From Gemmatimonas sp. (GTDB lineage: Bacteria; Gemmatimonadota; Gemmatimonadetes; Gemmatimonadales; Gemmatimonadaceae): a DNA stretch of 64,000 bases. This document shows, piece after piece, positions 56,601 through 64,000 of the stretch. How positions within the stretch are numbered: the first letter of the stretch is position 1; every line of letters starts with the position of its first letter. A program made the position numbers and the translations under genes. The stretch spans positions 1 to 64,000 of the forward strand of contig JANYJW010000056.1 in assembly GCA_025361705.1 (NCBI GenBank). The letters run 5' to 3'. The notes beneath the pieces were generated by a model. It saw only the letters and a program-made list of their open reading frames with translations. It had not been told where the DNA came from and did no database searches.

Positions 56601-57146
56601 TTGGTCACCCGCGTCGTGCGCCTGGACCTCGAGGTAGTAGCGATCCGTGAAAACGTCGGCATACCACTCGGCCGCCTTGCGCGCATCGTCGGGGCGGTCG
56701 GCGAGCAGGTGGTGGGCAACTTCGCCCGCCATGCATGCCGAGGAGACGATGAGCCCTTCGTTATACTTGGCAAGGAGTTCGCGGTCGACGCGGGGCTTAC
56801 CGTAGAAGCCCTCGGTGTAGGCCAGCGACGAGAGCTTCACCAGATTGCGGTACCCGGCGAGATTCTGGGCGAGCAGGATGAGGTGGTAGTAGTTGCGTTC
56901 GCCCGGGCCGCCGCGCGTGCGGGCCCGGCGATCGCCCGATGCGACGTACGCCTCCATGCCGATGATGGGTCGGAGCTTGGCCTTTCGGGCCTTCTCCTGG
57001 AACTCCCACGCGGCGTGCAGGTTACCGTGATCGGTGATGGCGAGCGCCGGTTGCTCGAACTCCAGCGCCCGGGCAATCAGGTCATCGATCCGGTTGGCTC
57101 CGTCGAGGAGCGAGAACTCGGAATGGCAGTGCAGATGGACGAACAT
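53667..57146 (-). CDS. dnaE: DNA polymerase III subunit alpha
   Basis: A protein of 1159 residues, standard for DnaE1. The PHP domain (FVHLHCHSEFSLLDGANRID, TDHGNLHAAWEF) is followed by the palm with GRGSAAGS and PDIDVDF (catalytic D396 and D398). Then come the finger domain, tandem helix-hairpin-helix, and a C-terminal OB domain (GEVLVFPEAW, LIKGSY). It is the replicative polymerase core. ATG 57146 lies about 10 bases after a TATCCT -10 element, so the leader is almost absent. It starts the four-gene operon. Confidence 0.98.
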   Translation of the reverse strand: MFVHLHCHSEFSLLDGANRIDDLIARALEFEQPALAITDHGNLHAAWEFQEKARKAKLRPIIGMEAYVASGDRRARTRGGPGERNYYHLILLAQNLAGYRNLVKLSSLAYTEGFYGKPRVDRELLAKYNEGLIVSSACMAGEVAHHLLADRPDDARKAAEWYADVFTDRYYLEVQAHDAGDQTILNERVFSLAGTLNLPVIATNDAHFLRAEDHDAHDVLLCIGLKKDRTDADRMRYDRGLFFKSAPEIRAHFDSRPDVLENTLKIADQVDVQFGKKYHVPSFPLPAGVKTENQLLIQLATDGAVVRYGNPMPREVRERLDYELDVITKTGYAGYFLIVADFIQAARDRGIPVGPGRGSAAGSIVAYSLKITDVCPLKYDLLFERFLNPERVSMPDIDVDFCEERRGEVIDYVRDKYGRDSVGQIITFGTLKSRAAIKDVGRVLGFSPGETDAIAKLIPNAANYSLTVKEAIAKVSEVRKLYEQDERHAQLFDFAIALEGLSRHAGIHAAGIVIAPGPLDEYVPVCTQESKGSGSGSDERVVVTQYDMNMLEHAGMLKMDFLGLTTLTVIHDALVSIKQRRGESIDLDAIPYDDEATYRMLRAGRTAGVFQFESPLATDMVRGMRADRFDDLVASNALMRPGPLDAGMHKVYQRRKKGEEPVSYALPELEEILAPTYGVITYQEQVMRIAQRLAGISLAEADVLRKAVGKKDAELIKKEIGKFVTKAIARGYDKRIIEELGGQIETFGRYGFNKSHSVAYSVLSFQTAYLKAHYPAEFMAALLSANIGFTDKVVQYINEARDLGLQILPPDVNESGYKFTVVGEQRIRFGLGAVRNVGRSAIDTIIAARADKPVTTLYELCDRVDLRSCNKRVLEALCYAGALDGLGHRAQLAAALDGAMQAASLQQQERSSGQHSLFGDFGGASSDTRQQVAPTLPTLKPLSESERLQREKEILGFYISGHPLEPFRAECELLASSTIAALGTWTEKPVSIGCVVTAIRRQLSKKSGAEFARLAVEDFSGAGEVLVFPEAWAAIGDRVQTDVPVLIKGSYSRRDQGVENPTFIVESVTRLAELRATGQIAVVLHMAAGSGLHGGVMQDVRAVAVSHPGQAPLELHWTGADGAFSRFRSSSLTISTTGTSLLELRALLGEERVRLVRGS

Positions 57147-57156
57147 TGAACTGATA

Positions 57157-57185
57157 AGGATAGCGCCGGCGCGGGGCGCCGTCAA
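57157..57185 (-). promoter_or_regulatory. Sigma-70-like promoter of the dnaE operon
   Basis: On the minus strand TTGACG (57180-57185) and TATCCT (57157-57162) are spaced by exactly 17 bases. The -10 ends about 10 bases before the dnaE ATG, so the predicted transcript is leaderless or has only a few leader bases and no Shine-Dalgarno site. Confidence 0.7.
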
Positions 57186-57220
57186 AGCAGTTATTACCCG
57201 GGTGTGGAGCGCGTAATCGC

Positions 57221-59461
57221 TTGTTAGCCAATGCTTTAGTTTCGTTTCGCGGCTGGCGGCCGTGGCTTCTTGCGGCGCTCCCGGTGCTTGCCGGGTGCGT
57301 GCACGAGCGCGTGCTGTCGGTTGGGTGGAACTACAGGCTCGAGGTGGTGGCGGGTGACGGCCAGTCGGCGCCGGCCGGCAGCACGTTGGCGCATGCCCTC
57401 TCCGTGAGTGTGCGCGACGCGGCGGGGGCGCCGGTAAAGGCCGCCGTGGTCGTCTTTCGGGTGATGGCCAGCACTGACGGCACGGCGATGGTGGACTCCA
57501 TCGCCGTGACCGACGGTGCTGGCGTGGCGGCGGCCGAACTGCATCTTGGCTCACGAACGGGGCCGGTCGCGGTCTGGGCATTTCCCGCGGGAGCCGAGGA
57601 CCGCACGGTGCACTTCACGGCGACGGCGACCGGGGGGCCGGTGCTCGCTGGCGTGCTGCCGGTGAACGTGGGGCCCGGCGACACGCTGGCGCTGGCGGGG
57701 AGCGCATTGGGTGGTGTGACGTCGACGGTCGATTTCGGTGGGCGGCGCGTGCGTCCTTTGAGTGGCGGCGGCGGCGACCTGCTGGTGGTGGTCCCGGATT
57801 GCCTGCCGGCAGGGAACGTCGATGTGCGCGTCCTCAGCGGCACGGTGTGGACGGCCGTGCGGCAGGTGAGTTACTCGCCGCGTCGTCGGCTCATCACGCT
57901 GCAGCCGTACGAGAGCGTGGTGATCGGGGCGGGCGAACTGGCAACGTGTGCGTCGCTGGTCACGGTGGCCGGCGCCGACTTTGTGGTCATTCCACAGTTC
58001 GCGGCCAAGGCGGACTCGCCGGTGCCGTTGATGGTGCATGTGGCGGCGGGCGCCGCTGCAACCGCCGCGCAGGTCTTTGGCGGTTCGGGGGGTCGCGCGG
58101 CGCTGCGCGAGGCGCAGCCTGGGGCGCAGCCTGGGGCGCAGGCGCAACTGGATGTCGCGATCCGTGACGAGGAACGGCGCCTGGCGTCGATCGCACGTGC
58201 GGAGCCGTTCAGCCGTCCGCCGATGGCGGCGGTGGCGCTGGAGAGCCTGCGCATGTTCCACGTGATCGTGAGCCTGGCGGGTGACTCGACGACGCACGTG
58301 ACGGGGCGGCTGCGTTTCACGGGCGCGCACGTGGCCATCTACGTGGACACAATGGTGCCCTCCGCGTTCAGCGACGCGGCACTCGAGCGGATGGGACGAC
58401 TGTACGACACCGACCTGTACGGGGTGGTGACGTCGACATTCGGGCCCGAACCGGACATCGACCACAACGGCAGGGTGCTGATCTTCCTGACGCCGCGCGT
58501 CAACGCACTGGTGGCAGCGGGCGACTGCGGCCAGCGGGGCTTCGTGACGGGGTTCTTCCATGGCCGCGACCTGCTGGCGACGGTGCCGCACTCGAACGCC
58601 GGCGAGCTCTTCTACGGGATGGTGCCGGACTCGTCGGCGCACTTCAGTTGCGCGCACACGGCGGCCGACGCGGAGCGCCTGTTGCAAGGAACGTTCGTGC
58701 ACGAGTTTCAGCACCTCGTGTCGTTCTTTCATCACGTGCTGGCGCGCGGCGGGAACCCCGAGGAGACGTGGATCAACGAGGGGTTGAGCCACATCGCCGA
58801 GGAGATGGCGTCGAAGCTGTTCGAGGCCCGGTATCCGGCGCCGCTGGGGCGTTCAACGACCACGCAGCTCTTTCCTGACTCGGCGTCGCCGTTCATCAGC
58901 CCGCAGATGCTGAATGCGTACGTGTACCTGTACACAACGTCGAGCCATTCGGTGACGACCTTTGCTGGGACCGGATCGCTCGAGGAACGCGGCGCCGTGT
59001 GGCTGTTTCTGCGTTGGCTTGGTGACCAGAAGGGCGAGGCGATCTACCAGCGGCTGGTGCAGACGTCACTGACGGGAATGGCCAATCTGGAGGCGCGTGC
59101 GGACGAACCGTTTGCGCGGTTGTTCGGCGACTTTGCGACGGCGATCTGGGCCGACAGCATCGTGGGCGTTCCGCGCACCGCGGTGGCACCGCGCTACCGG
59201 TTTCTGAGTCGCAACCTGCGACAGTTGATGGCACGCGAGGCGACCATTGCTCAGTGGCCGGACCCGTTTCCGTTCACGCCGATGCGGATCTGGACCACGG
59301 GGTCCGCCGAGGGGCCGCTGATGCCGGGGTCGATGGTGTACTTGAGGATGGGCCCGTTTGGCGCGGGTTCGGGGAGCGCGACGCTGAGCTTCGCAAGGAC
59401 CGACAGTGGGGCGTTTGCGGCGGCGGCGGGAGCACAGTTGGGGGTGTTGCGGGTGAAGTGA
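57221..59461 (+). CDS. M30-like zinc metallopeptidase lipoprotein with Ig-like domains
   Basis: A protein of 746 residues. Lipobox LPVLAGC follows a signal peptide. Residues 40-130 are a bacterial Ig-like (Big_1-type) domain, and 130-220 an IPT/TIG-like domain. The peptidase domain holds HEFQH at 494-498 with WINEGLSHIAEE just after, supplying the third zinc ligand and matching peptidase M30 (hyicolysin). The start is TTG 57221, the only in-frame start near the signal peptide; its Shine-Dalgarno is weak. It is divergent from dnaE. Probably a cell-surface protease. Confidence 0.75.
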   Translation: MLANALVSFRGWRPWLLAALPVLAGCVHERVLSVGWNYRLEVVAGDGQSAPAGSTLAHALSVSVRDAAGAPVKAAVVVFRVMASTDGTAMVDSIAVTDGAGVAAAELHLGSRTGPVAVWAFPAGAEDRTVHFTATATGGPVLAGVLPVNVGPGDTLALAGSALGGVTSTVDFGGRRVRPLSGGGGDLLVVVPDCLPAGNVDVRVLSGTVWTAVRQVSYSPRRRLITLQPYESVVIGAGELATCASLVTVAGADFVVIPQFAAKADSPVPLMVHVAAGAAATAAQVFGGSGGRAALREAQPGAQPGAQAQLDVAIRDEERRLASIARAEPFSRPPMAAVALESLRMFHVIVSLAGDSTTHVTGRLRFTGAHVAIYVDTMVPSAFSDAALERMGRLYDTDLYGVVTSTFGPEPDIDHNGRVLIFLTPRVNALVAAGDCGQRGFVTGFFHGRDLLATVPHSNAGELFYGMVPDSSAHFSCAHTAADAERLLQGTFVHEFQHLVSFFHHVLARGGNPEETWINEGLSHIAEEMASKLFEARYPAPLGRSTTTQLFPDSASPFISPQMLNAYVYLYTTSSHSVTTFAGTGSLEERGAVWLFLRWLGDQKGEAIYQRLVQTSLTGMANLEARADEPFARLFGDFATAIWADSIVGVPRTAVAPRYRFLSRNLRQLMAREATIAQWPDPFPFTPMRIWTTGSAEGPLMPGSMVYLRMGPFGAGSGSATLSFARTDSGAFAAAAGAQLGVLRVK

Positions 59462-59535
59462 GACGGACCGGAGATGGCAGTTGGCAGGTGAACGAGTGTT
59501 GTCCGCTGGATGCTGGTGGTGGCACATTGAGGGTG

Positions 59536-60489
59536 ATGATGCGTCGATATCTGCTGAGGTTGATGGCGACTGTGGCGAGCGTGCTGGCCGCGCGCGGCGC
59601 GCAGGCGCAGCGAGCTGGCACAGTGCTGGCGCTCCCGGCGAGCGCGCGCGCGGCGGGCGCGGCGGACGCGGCACCGCTTGCCACGGGAGCGAGCGCGCTG
59701 TTCTACGGCGCGCAGAACCTGCCGGCGGAGCGATCGGCGGCCGTGAGCGCGGGCACGTGGATCGGGGGGGCGCAGTTTGCGACGGCGGCAGTGTCGTCTG
59801 CGCTCGGTCCGCGGGGCGCGTGGGCCATCGGGGTGCAGTCGCTCGACTACGGCAGCACGGGCGAGATCGTGGCGGACCCGCTGACCGGCGGGACGCGGGG
59901 GACTGAAACGGGAAATCGTGTGGGGGCGAGCGAGCTGGCGGTGACTGCGGGCGTGTCGCACCGCGGCCGCGCATTCCGGCAGGGGCTTTCGCTCGCGTAC
60001 GTGCACGCGCAGGTGGCCGACCTGACGGGGTCGGTCGTCGCCCTGAGCACGGGCGCCGGGTTGACGTTGCGCGGATGGGACCTCGAGTGGGCGGCGCAGC
60101 ACGCAGGCAACACGACCATGAAGCTCGGACGAAGCGCCTCGACGCTGGTTTTCACGCAACGCGTGGCGCTGCAGACGCCGGGCCGGACGTTGGTTGGTGG
60201 GCGATGGGTGGGCCTGGCGGAGTGGCGCGACGTGCGCGGCGAAGGGCGCACAGCACTGGTCGGGGCTGAAGGGACCTTTGTCACCGCGGCGGGCTGGCAG
60301 CTGGCGGTGCGCGGCGCCGCCGCGTCGCACTCGGTGGAAACGGCGCGCGATCCGTGGTCCGTGGGAGGGAGTGCGCAACGCGGCGCGTGGTCGCTGGACT
60401 ATGCGTATCAGGGCTTCGGCGCGCTGGGGGCAGTGCATCGCATGGGGGTGACATGGCGCTCGCGCGGCCCGCGAAGCCCCTCCCACTGA
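59536..60489 (+). CDS. PorV/PorQ-like outer-membrane protein
   Basis: A protein of 317 residues with a signal peptide (LRLMATVASVLAARGAQAQ). The N-terminal motif LPASARAAGAADAAPLATGA, then SALFYGAQNL, is a diverged form of the GARA-GG-TA-NPA pattern of PorV/PorQ and UPF0164 outer-membrane proteins, followed by barrel-like strands. In Bacteroidota PorV serves type IX secretion, but no other type IX gene lies here. The NPAG core is lost (YGAQN), so the assignment is tentative. It follows the metallopeptidase gene and overlaps the next gene. Confidence 0.65.
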   Translation: MMRRYLLRLMATVASVLAARGAQAQRAGTVLALPASARAAGAADAAPLATGASALFYGAQNLPAERSAAVSAGTWIGGAQFATAAVSSALGPRGAWAIGVQSLDYGSTGEIVADPLTGGTRGTETGNRVGASELAVTAGVSHRGRAFRQGLSLAYVHAQVADLTGSVVALSTGAGLTLRGWDLEWAAQHAGNTTMKLGRSASTLVFTQRVALQTPGRTLVGGRWVGLAEWRDVRGEGRTALVGAEGTFVTAAGWQLAVRGAAASHSVETARDPWSVGGSAQRGAWSLDYAYQGFGALGAVHRMGVTWRSRGPRSPSH

Positions 60490-61538
60490 GCGGCGCCGCG
60501 ATGCGGGTGCGCTGGGGGAGTGTGGGGCTGGCGATCCTCGTCGCACTGGGCGGCGCGGCGGTGTTGACGGCGGCGACCCGCACCGGTCGATACCTGGTGC
60601 GCGCGGCGTGGGAAGAGGGAAAGATCCTCCGCCGTCGGCGCGCGATTGCCGATCTCGTGAGCGATCCGCGCACAGACGCCGCGACGCGCGGCAAGCTGCA
60701 ACTGGTGCTCGCGGCGCGCGCGTACGCCATGGATTCGCTGGGCTTGCCGGCGCGCAACGCGTTCACGCAGTACACGCGGCTGCCCTCCGACACGCTCGTG
60801 CTGGTGCTGAGCGGTGCGGCCCGCGACACGCTCGCGCCGGTGACTTGGTGGTTTCCCGTGGTCGGGCGCGTGCCCTACAAGGGGTTCTTTGACGTGCGCG
60901 AAGCAGTGCGTGAAGAAGACCGCTTGCGCGCACGTGGATTCGACGCCTACCTGCGTCCGGCATCGGCCTTCAGTACGCTGGGCTGGTTCAACGATCCGGT
61001 GCTCTCGACGACGCTGCGCGCCGATTCGGCCGACGTGGCCAACACGGTCGTGCACGAGCTGACGCACAACCGCTACTACGCCCGCAACGCCGCGATCTTC
61101 AACGAGAGTTTCGCGAGCTTCGTGGGCGCGCGCGGCGCGGCGGCGTTCTTCCGCGCCCGCGGCGATACGGCCAATGCGGGGCGGTGCGACCGGCGCTGGG
61201 AGGATGACAAGCAGTTGTCCGTGTTTTGGATGCGCCTGTCCGATGCGCTGGAGACGGCGTACGCAGCGCATCCAGGCGCGGCTGGCAAGGCGGATCGCCT
61301 TGCGGCGCGCGACCGGGTGACCGCCTGGGCGCGGCGGCAACTGGTGGACAGCGTGGGGCCGCAGCTCACCACGTACCCCGCGGGGTACGCATCGCGTGTG
61401 CGGCTGGACAACGCTGCCCTGCTGGCGCGGCGCATCTACATGACGGGGCTTGGCAGCTTCGATGCGACGTGGGAGCGCGAGGGGCGCGACCTGCGACGGA
61501 CGATTGGTGCCGTCATTGCGGAGCACGAAAGACGTTGA
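60453..61538 (+). CDS. Predicted aminopeptidase (PF10023 family)
   Basis: A protein of 361 residues. A single N-terminal transmembrane helix (VGLAILVALGGAAVLTAA) is followed by the PF10023 region with WWFPVVGRVPYKGFF, the zinc motif HELTH at 201-205 and the glutamate in FNESFASFVG. Members are predicted membrane-anchored metallo-aminopeptidases. ATG 60453 overlaps the upstream gene by 37 bases; ATG 60501, just after that gene stops, would remove the first 16 residues and keep the helix. Confidence 0.85.
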   Translation: MALARPAKPLPLSGAAMRVRWGSVGLAILVALGGAAVLTAATRTGRYLVRAAWEEGKILRRRRAIADLVSDPRTDAATRGKLQLVLAARAYAMDSLGLPARNAFTQYTRLPSDTLVLVLSGAARDTLAPVTWWFPVVGRVPYKGFFDVREAVREEDRLRARGFDAYLRPASAFSTLGWFNDPVLSTTLRADSADVANTVVHELTHNRYYARNAAIFNESFASFVGARGAAAFFRARGDTANAGRCDRRWEDDKQLSVFWMRLSDALETAYAAHPGAAGKADRLAARDRVTAWARRQLVDSVGPQLTTYPAGYASRVRLDNAALLARRIYMTGLGSFDATWEREGRDLRRTIGAVIAEHERR

Positions 61539-61558
61539 ACGACAACAGAAGCGGTGGG

Positions 61559-61606
61559 CGGCACGCTGTACGCTGTACGCCGTGCGCTGTACGCCGTGCG
61601 CCGTAG
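61559..61606. repeat. CGCTGTACGC/CGTGCGC-type tandem repeat
   Basis: Imperfect tandem copies of a 10-base unit (GCTGTACGCC, GTGCGCTGTACGCCGTGCGC) fill the gap between the aminopeptidase and helicase stops. Confidence 0.75.
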
Positions 61607-61608
61607 AG

Positions 61609-63705
61609 CTACTGCTTTGCTTCGAAGCGGCTCTGCATGAGGGCGCGGAGGTCGACGACGGGCGCGGCCGGTGCGTCCGGTGCGTCCGGTGACGGCAGCT
61701 GGGCCGCTGGCGGTTCGGCGACGACGCGCTGCATCGTGGCGCGCACGCCACGGTCGAGGAAGCGGGAGACTTGATCGAACGTGTAGTCGGCCCCTCGGCG
61801 CGTGTCGTACACGTTGAGCGGATACGAAACGGCCAAGTGGTTGCGGGCGCGCGTCAGCGCGACGTACATCAGGCGCCGCTCCTCGTCGATCTGGTCGTCT
61901 GATCCGAGCGCGCGAGACAGCGGGAAGTACCCGTCGACCGCCCAGATGACGAACACGGCATCCCACTCACGCCCCTTGGCGCTGTGCGCGGTGGAAAGCA
62001 CCAGGGTGTCGTCCTCGGCGTCGGAGCCGAAGCCGAGGTCCTGCGTGCCTTGCGGCGGCTCGAGCGCGAGCGCGCTGAGGAAGGCGGCGCGGCTGGGGTA
62101 GCCGCCGGCGATGGTCTGCAACTGGTCGAGGTCGGCGAGTCGCGGGTCAGGGCGGTCGTATTTTTCGCGCAGGATGTCGTCGTAGAGCACGCGTACGCGG
62201 GCGATTTCTCGCGCGACGGCGCCCTCGTCATCCGGCGCGCCGGTGCGCAGCATGTCGAGCAGTGTGACGAGCGACTGGTGCGCGGCCTTGGCGCGCGGCG
62301 GGGGGCGGAACTGGCCGAAGGCGGCATGGCTCCACGCGTGCTGTGCCATCACGTCCATCGCATTGCGCGCCGTCACTTCGCCGATGCCCGGCATGAGCAG
62401 CAGGAGGCGGTACCAGCTCACCTCGTCGCGCGGATTCTCAAGCACGCGCAGGAAGGCGAGCACATCCTTGACGTGCGCGGCTTCGAGGAACTTGAGGCCG
62501 CCCCACTTGTCGAAGGGGATGTTGCGCGCCGTCAACTCGATTTCGAGGTCAGCGCTGTGGTACCCGGCGCGGAAGAGCACGGCGATCTCGCGCAGAGGGG
62601 TGCCCTCCTCGTGCAGCTCGAGGATGCGGTCGACCACGAAGCGCGTCTGCGTTGGCTCGTCCTGTGCGGTGACGAGCCAGGGCCGGTCGCCGCCCGTGCG
62701 CCGCGTGAAGAGCGACTTGGAGTAGCGCTCACCGGCGCGCGAGATGAGGAGGTTGGAGGTGTCGAGGATGGGCTGCGTGGAGCGGTAGTTCTCCTCGAGC
62801 GCGACGACGGTGGCGCCGGGGAACTCGCGTGGGAAGTCGAGAATGTTGCGGATGGTGGCACCGCGGAACGAGTAGATGCTCTGCGCGTCGTCGCCGACCA
62901 CCGTCAGGTTGCGGTGCGCGCGGCACATCCCGCGCAGGATGCGCGCCTGCAGGAGGTTGGTATCCTGATACTCGTCGACGAGGATGTGATCGTAGAGGCC
63001 CGCGATGCGGTCGGCGAGCGCGGGAACCTGCTCGAGCAGGGTCGCCCAGAAGAGCAGGAGGTCGTCGTAGTCGACGAGGTTGCGTTCCTGCTTGCGCTGC
63101 GTGTAGTCGGCGTAGACCCGCGCGATCTCCTCCTCGTGCTCGACGAAGCGCGGATACTCCTCGCGCAGCAGGGCGCCGACCGGGATGTCGGTGTTGACAT
63201 GGCGCGAGTAGAGCTGGTGCAGCGTCTCCTTCTTGGGGAAGCGCTTGGTGCGGTCGCCGAAGCCGAGCCGGGCGCGCGAGAACTGCATCAGGTCCTCGGC
63301 GTCCGACTGGTCCATGATGGTGAAGTCGGGGCGCAATCCTGCCTGCTCGCCGAAGCGCCGCAGGAGGCGATGCGCGGTGGCGTGAAACGTGCCGCCCTGC
63401 ACGCTGCGGCTGGCGCTGCCCACGAGGCGTTCGGCGCGGGCGAGCATCTCCTGTGCCGACCGGCGCGTGAAGGTGAGGAGGAGGATGCGTTCGGGACGAA
63501 CGCCGCGTTCGAGGAGAACGCCGACGCGATGCACGAGCGTGCGTGTCTTGCCGGTGCCCGCGCCGGCGACAATGAGCAGGGGCCCTTCGCCATGCATGGC
63601 GGCGCGCCGCTGGGCGTCATTGAGGCCGTCGGCGGCGCTTCCGGCATCGCTGCGCGGCGCGACCTCGCGCTCGCGCGCGGCATAGATGCGGGGGTCATCG
63701 GTCAC
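61609..63705 (-). CDS. UvrD/Rep/PcrA-type superfamily I DNA helicase
   Basis: A protein of about 698 residues with the full SF1A motif set: Q motif GLNDAQRRAA, Walker A GAGTGKT, LLLTFTRRSAQEML, VDEYQDTN, GDDAQSIYSFRGA, EENYRSTQPIL, STAHSAKGREWDAVFV and YVALTRARNHL. It unwinds DNA 3' to 5' during repair and replication restart. GTG 63705 is used; TTG 63738 is also in frame. The C-terminal tail after 650 is Pro/Ala-rich. It is convergent with the aminopeptidase gene. Confidence 0.93.
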   Translation of the reverse strand: MTDDPRIYAAREREVAPRSDAGSAADGLNDAQRRAAMHGEGPLLIVAGAGTGKTRTLVHRVGVLLERGVRPERILLLTFTRRSAQEMLARAERLVGSASRSVQGGTFHATAHRLLRRFGEQAGLRPDFTIMDQSDAEDLMQFSRARLGFGDRTKRFPKKETLHQLYSRHVNTDIPVGALLREEYPRFVEHEEEIARVYADYTQRKQERNLVDYDDLLLFWATLLEQVPALADRIAGLYDHILVDEYQDTNLLQARILRGMCRAHRNLTVVGDDAQSIYSFRGATIRNILDFPREFPGATVVALEENYRSTQPILDTSNLLISRAGERYSKSLFTRRTGGDRPWLVTAQDEPTQTRFVVDRILELHEEGTPLREIAVLFRAGYHSADLEIELTARNIPFDKWGGLKFLEAAHVKDVLAFLRVLENPRDEVSWYRLLLLMPGIGEVTARNAMDVMAQHAWSHAAFGQFRPPPRAKAAHQSLVTLLDMLRTGAPDDEGAVAREIARVRVLYDDILREKYDRPDPRLADLDQLQTIAGGYPSRAAFLSALALEPPQGTQDLGFGSDAEDDTLVLSTAHSAKGREWDAVFVIWAVDGYFPLSRALGSDDQIDEERRLMYVALTRARNHLAVSYPLNVYDTRRGADYTFDQVSRFLDRGVRATMQRVVAEPPAAQLPSPDAPDAPAAPVVDLRALMQSRFEAKQ

Positions 63706-63884
63706 GATGCCTGAATATATGAAGGGAGGGCCTGACAACGGATCCGGGTGGCCGCCCGTGCCGTTACCCCGACACGGGGGCGCGTGTCACAGGCGCCGCG
63801 ACGTCCTTGCCATCCAGGCGACCATCCGCGACCGTAGATAGCCGGGGTTGGCATTTGTGGACCCGACAACGCGAGGAGTCCCCC

Positions 63885-64000
63885 ATGCATCGTCTCGTGA
63901 GGATGGCGCTACTGCTGGCACTGTCGGCGCTGGCGGCGCGGGCGCAGGATGCAGGCTCGATCATGGTGTTTGGCGTTGTGCGAAACGCTGCGGGCGTGGC
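63885..64000 (+). CDS. Start of a secreted protein with regulatory-like domain, cut by window end
   Basis: Only the first 38 codons are present. GAGGAG lies six bases before the ATG. The sequence is a signal peptide (ALLLALSALAARAQ) followed by the beginning of what looks like a carboxypeptidase regulatory-like domain (SIMVFGVVRNAAGV). The rest is outside the window, so the class is unknown; a SusC or plug protein is possible. Confidence 0.6.
   Translation, partial: MHRLVRMALLLALSALAARAQDAGSIMVFGVVRNAAGV

Noticed and set aside
59536-60489. PorV-like protein as evidence for a type IX secretion system
   Set aside because: The diagnostic NPAG core is diverged and no other type IX component is present.

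Overview
The window is high-GC DNA from a diderm bacterium, most likely a member of Gemmatimonadota. The evidence is three SusC/SusD-type outer-membrane uptake pairs in a GC-rich genome, a Kdo transferase for lipopolysaccharide, a DUF5916/CBM9 outer-membrane protein, many lipoproteins with lipoboxes, and a group-2 style sigma-70 factor. This placement is inferred from gene content, not from a marker tree.

Bases 1-11,300 form an accessory region that is visibly less GC-rich in its right half. It starts with an AraC-type regulator that ends in a strong terminator. Next comes a three-gene unit of two paralogous T4CP/HerA-like ATPases flanking a membrane protein. The larger ATPase is fused to a nuclease-like domain and an excisionase-type HTH. 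Convergent to this lies the most interesting locus: a minus-strand operon (10,414 to 6,114) encoding a QueC-like enzyme, a TGT-like enzyme, a cGAS/DncV-like nucleotidyltransferase (CD-NTase), a two-helix SLATT-like membrane effector, an HhH/OGG-like glycosylase and a further small membrane protein. The first five match type IV CBASS, the anti-phage class that carries 7-deazaguanine and base-excision enzymes. A HepT-MntA toxin-antitoxin pair follows, and the region ends at a tRNA-Pro gene.

Bases 11,300-15,250 are chromosomal: five minus-strand tRNA genes (Ala, Gly, Val, Arg, Pro), a TPR lipoprotein/secreted protein, and a sigma factor. From 15,250 to 28,100 there are two SusC/SusD systems in opposite orientation, a NUDIX hydrolase with a pseudo-receiver/AraC regulator between them, a lipoprotein, and a barrel-less plug protein with a C-terminal TonB domain. 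From 28,764 to 33,006 there is a partial ATP synthase operon (atpA-atpG-atpD-atpC), closed by a terminator.

From 33,000 to 49,600 the window carries a DUF5916 protein, a beta-barrel protein, KdtA, a DsbA-like lipoprotein, a third SusC/SusD system with two trailing lipoproteins and a second barrel-less plug protein, a TPM-nucleotidyltransferase-LemA group interrupted by a 12-copy heptamer repeat, and an M23 peptidase. From 49,700 to 57,150 there is a tight minus-strand housekeeping operon, dnaE-accA-ricT-metG, with a clear promoter. The rest contains an M30-like metallopeptidase, a PorV/PorQ-like protein, a PF10023 aminopeptidase, a UvrD/Rep helicase and the first bases of another secreted protein. 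Short tandem repeats of many different unit sequences sit between genes throughout.
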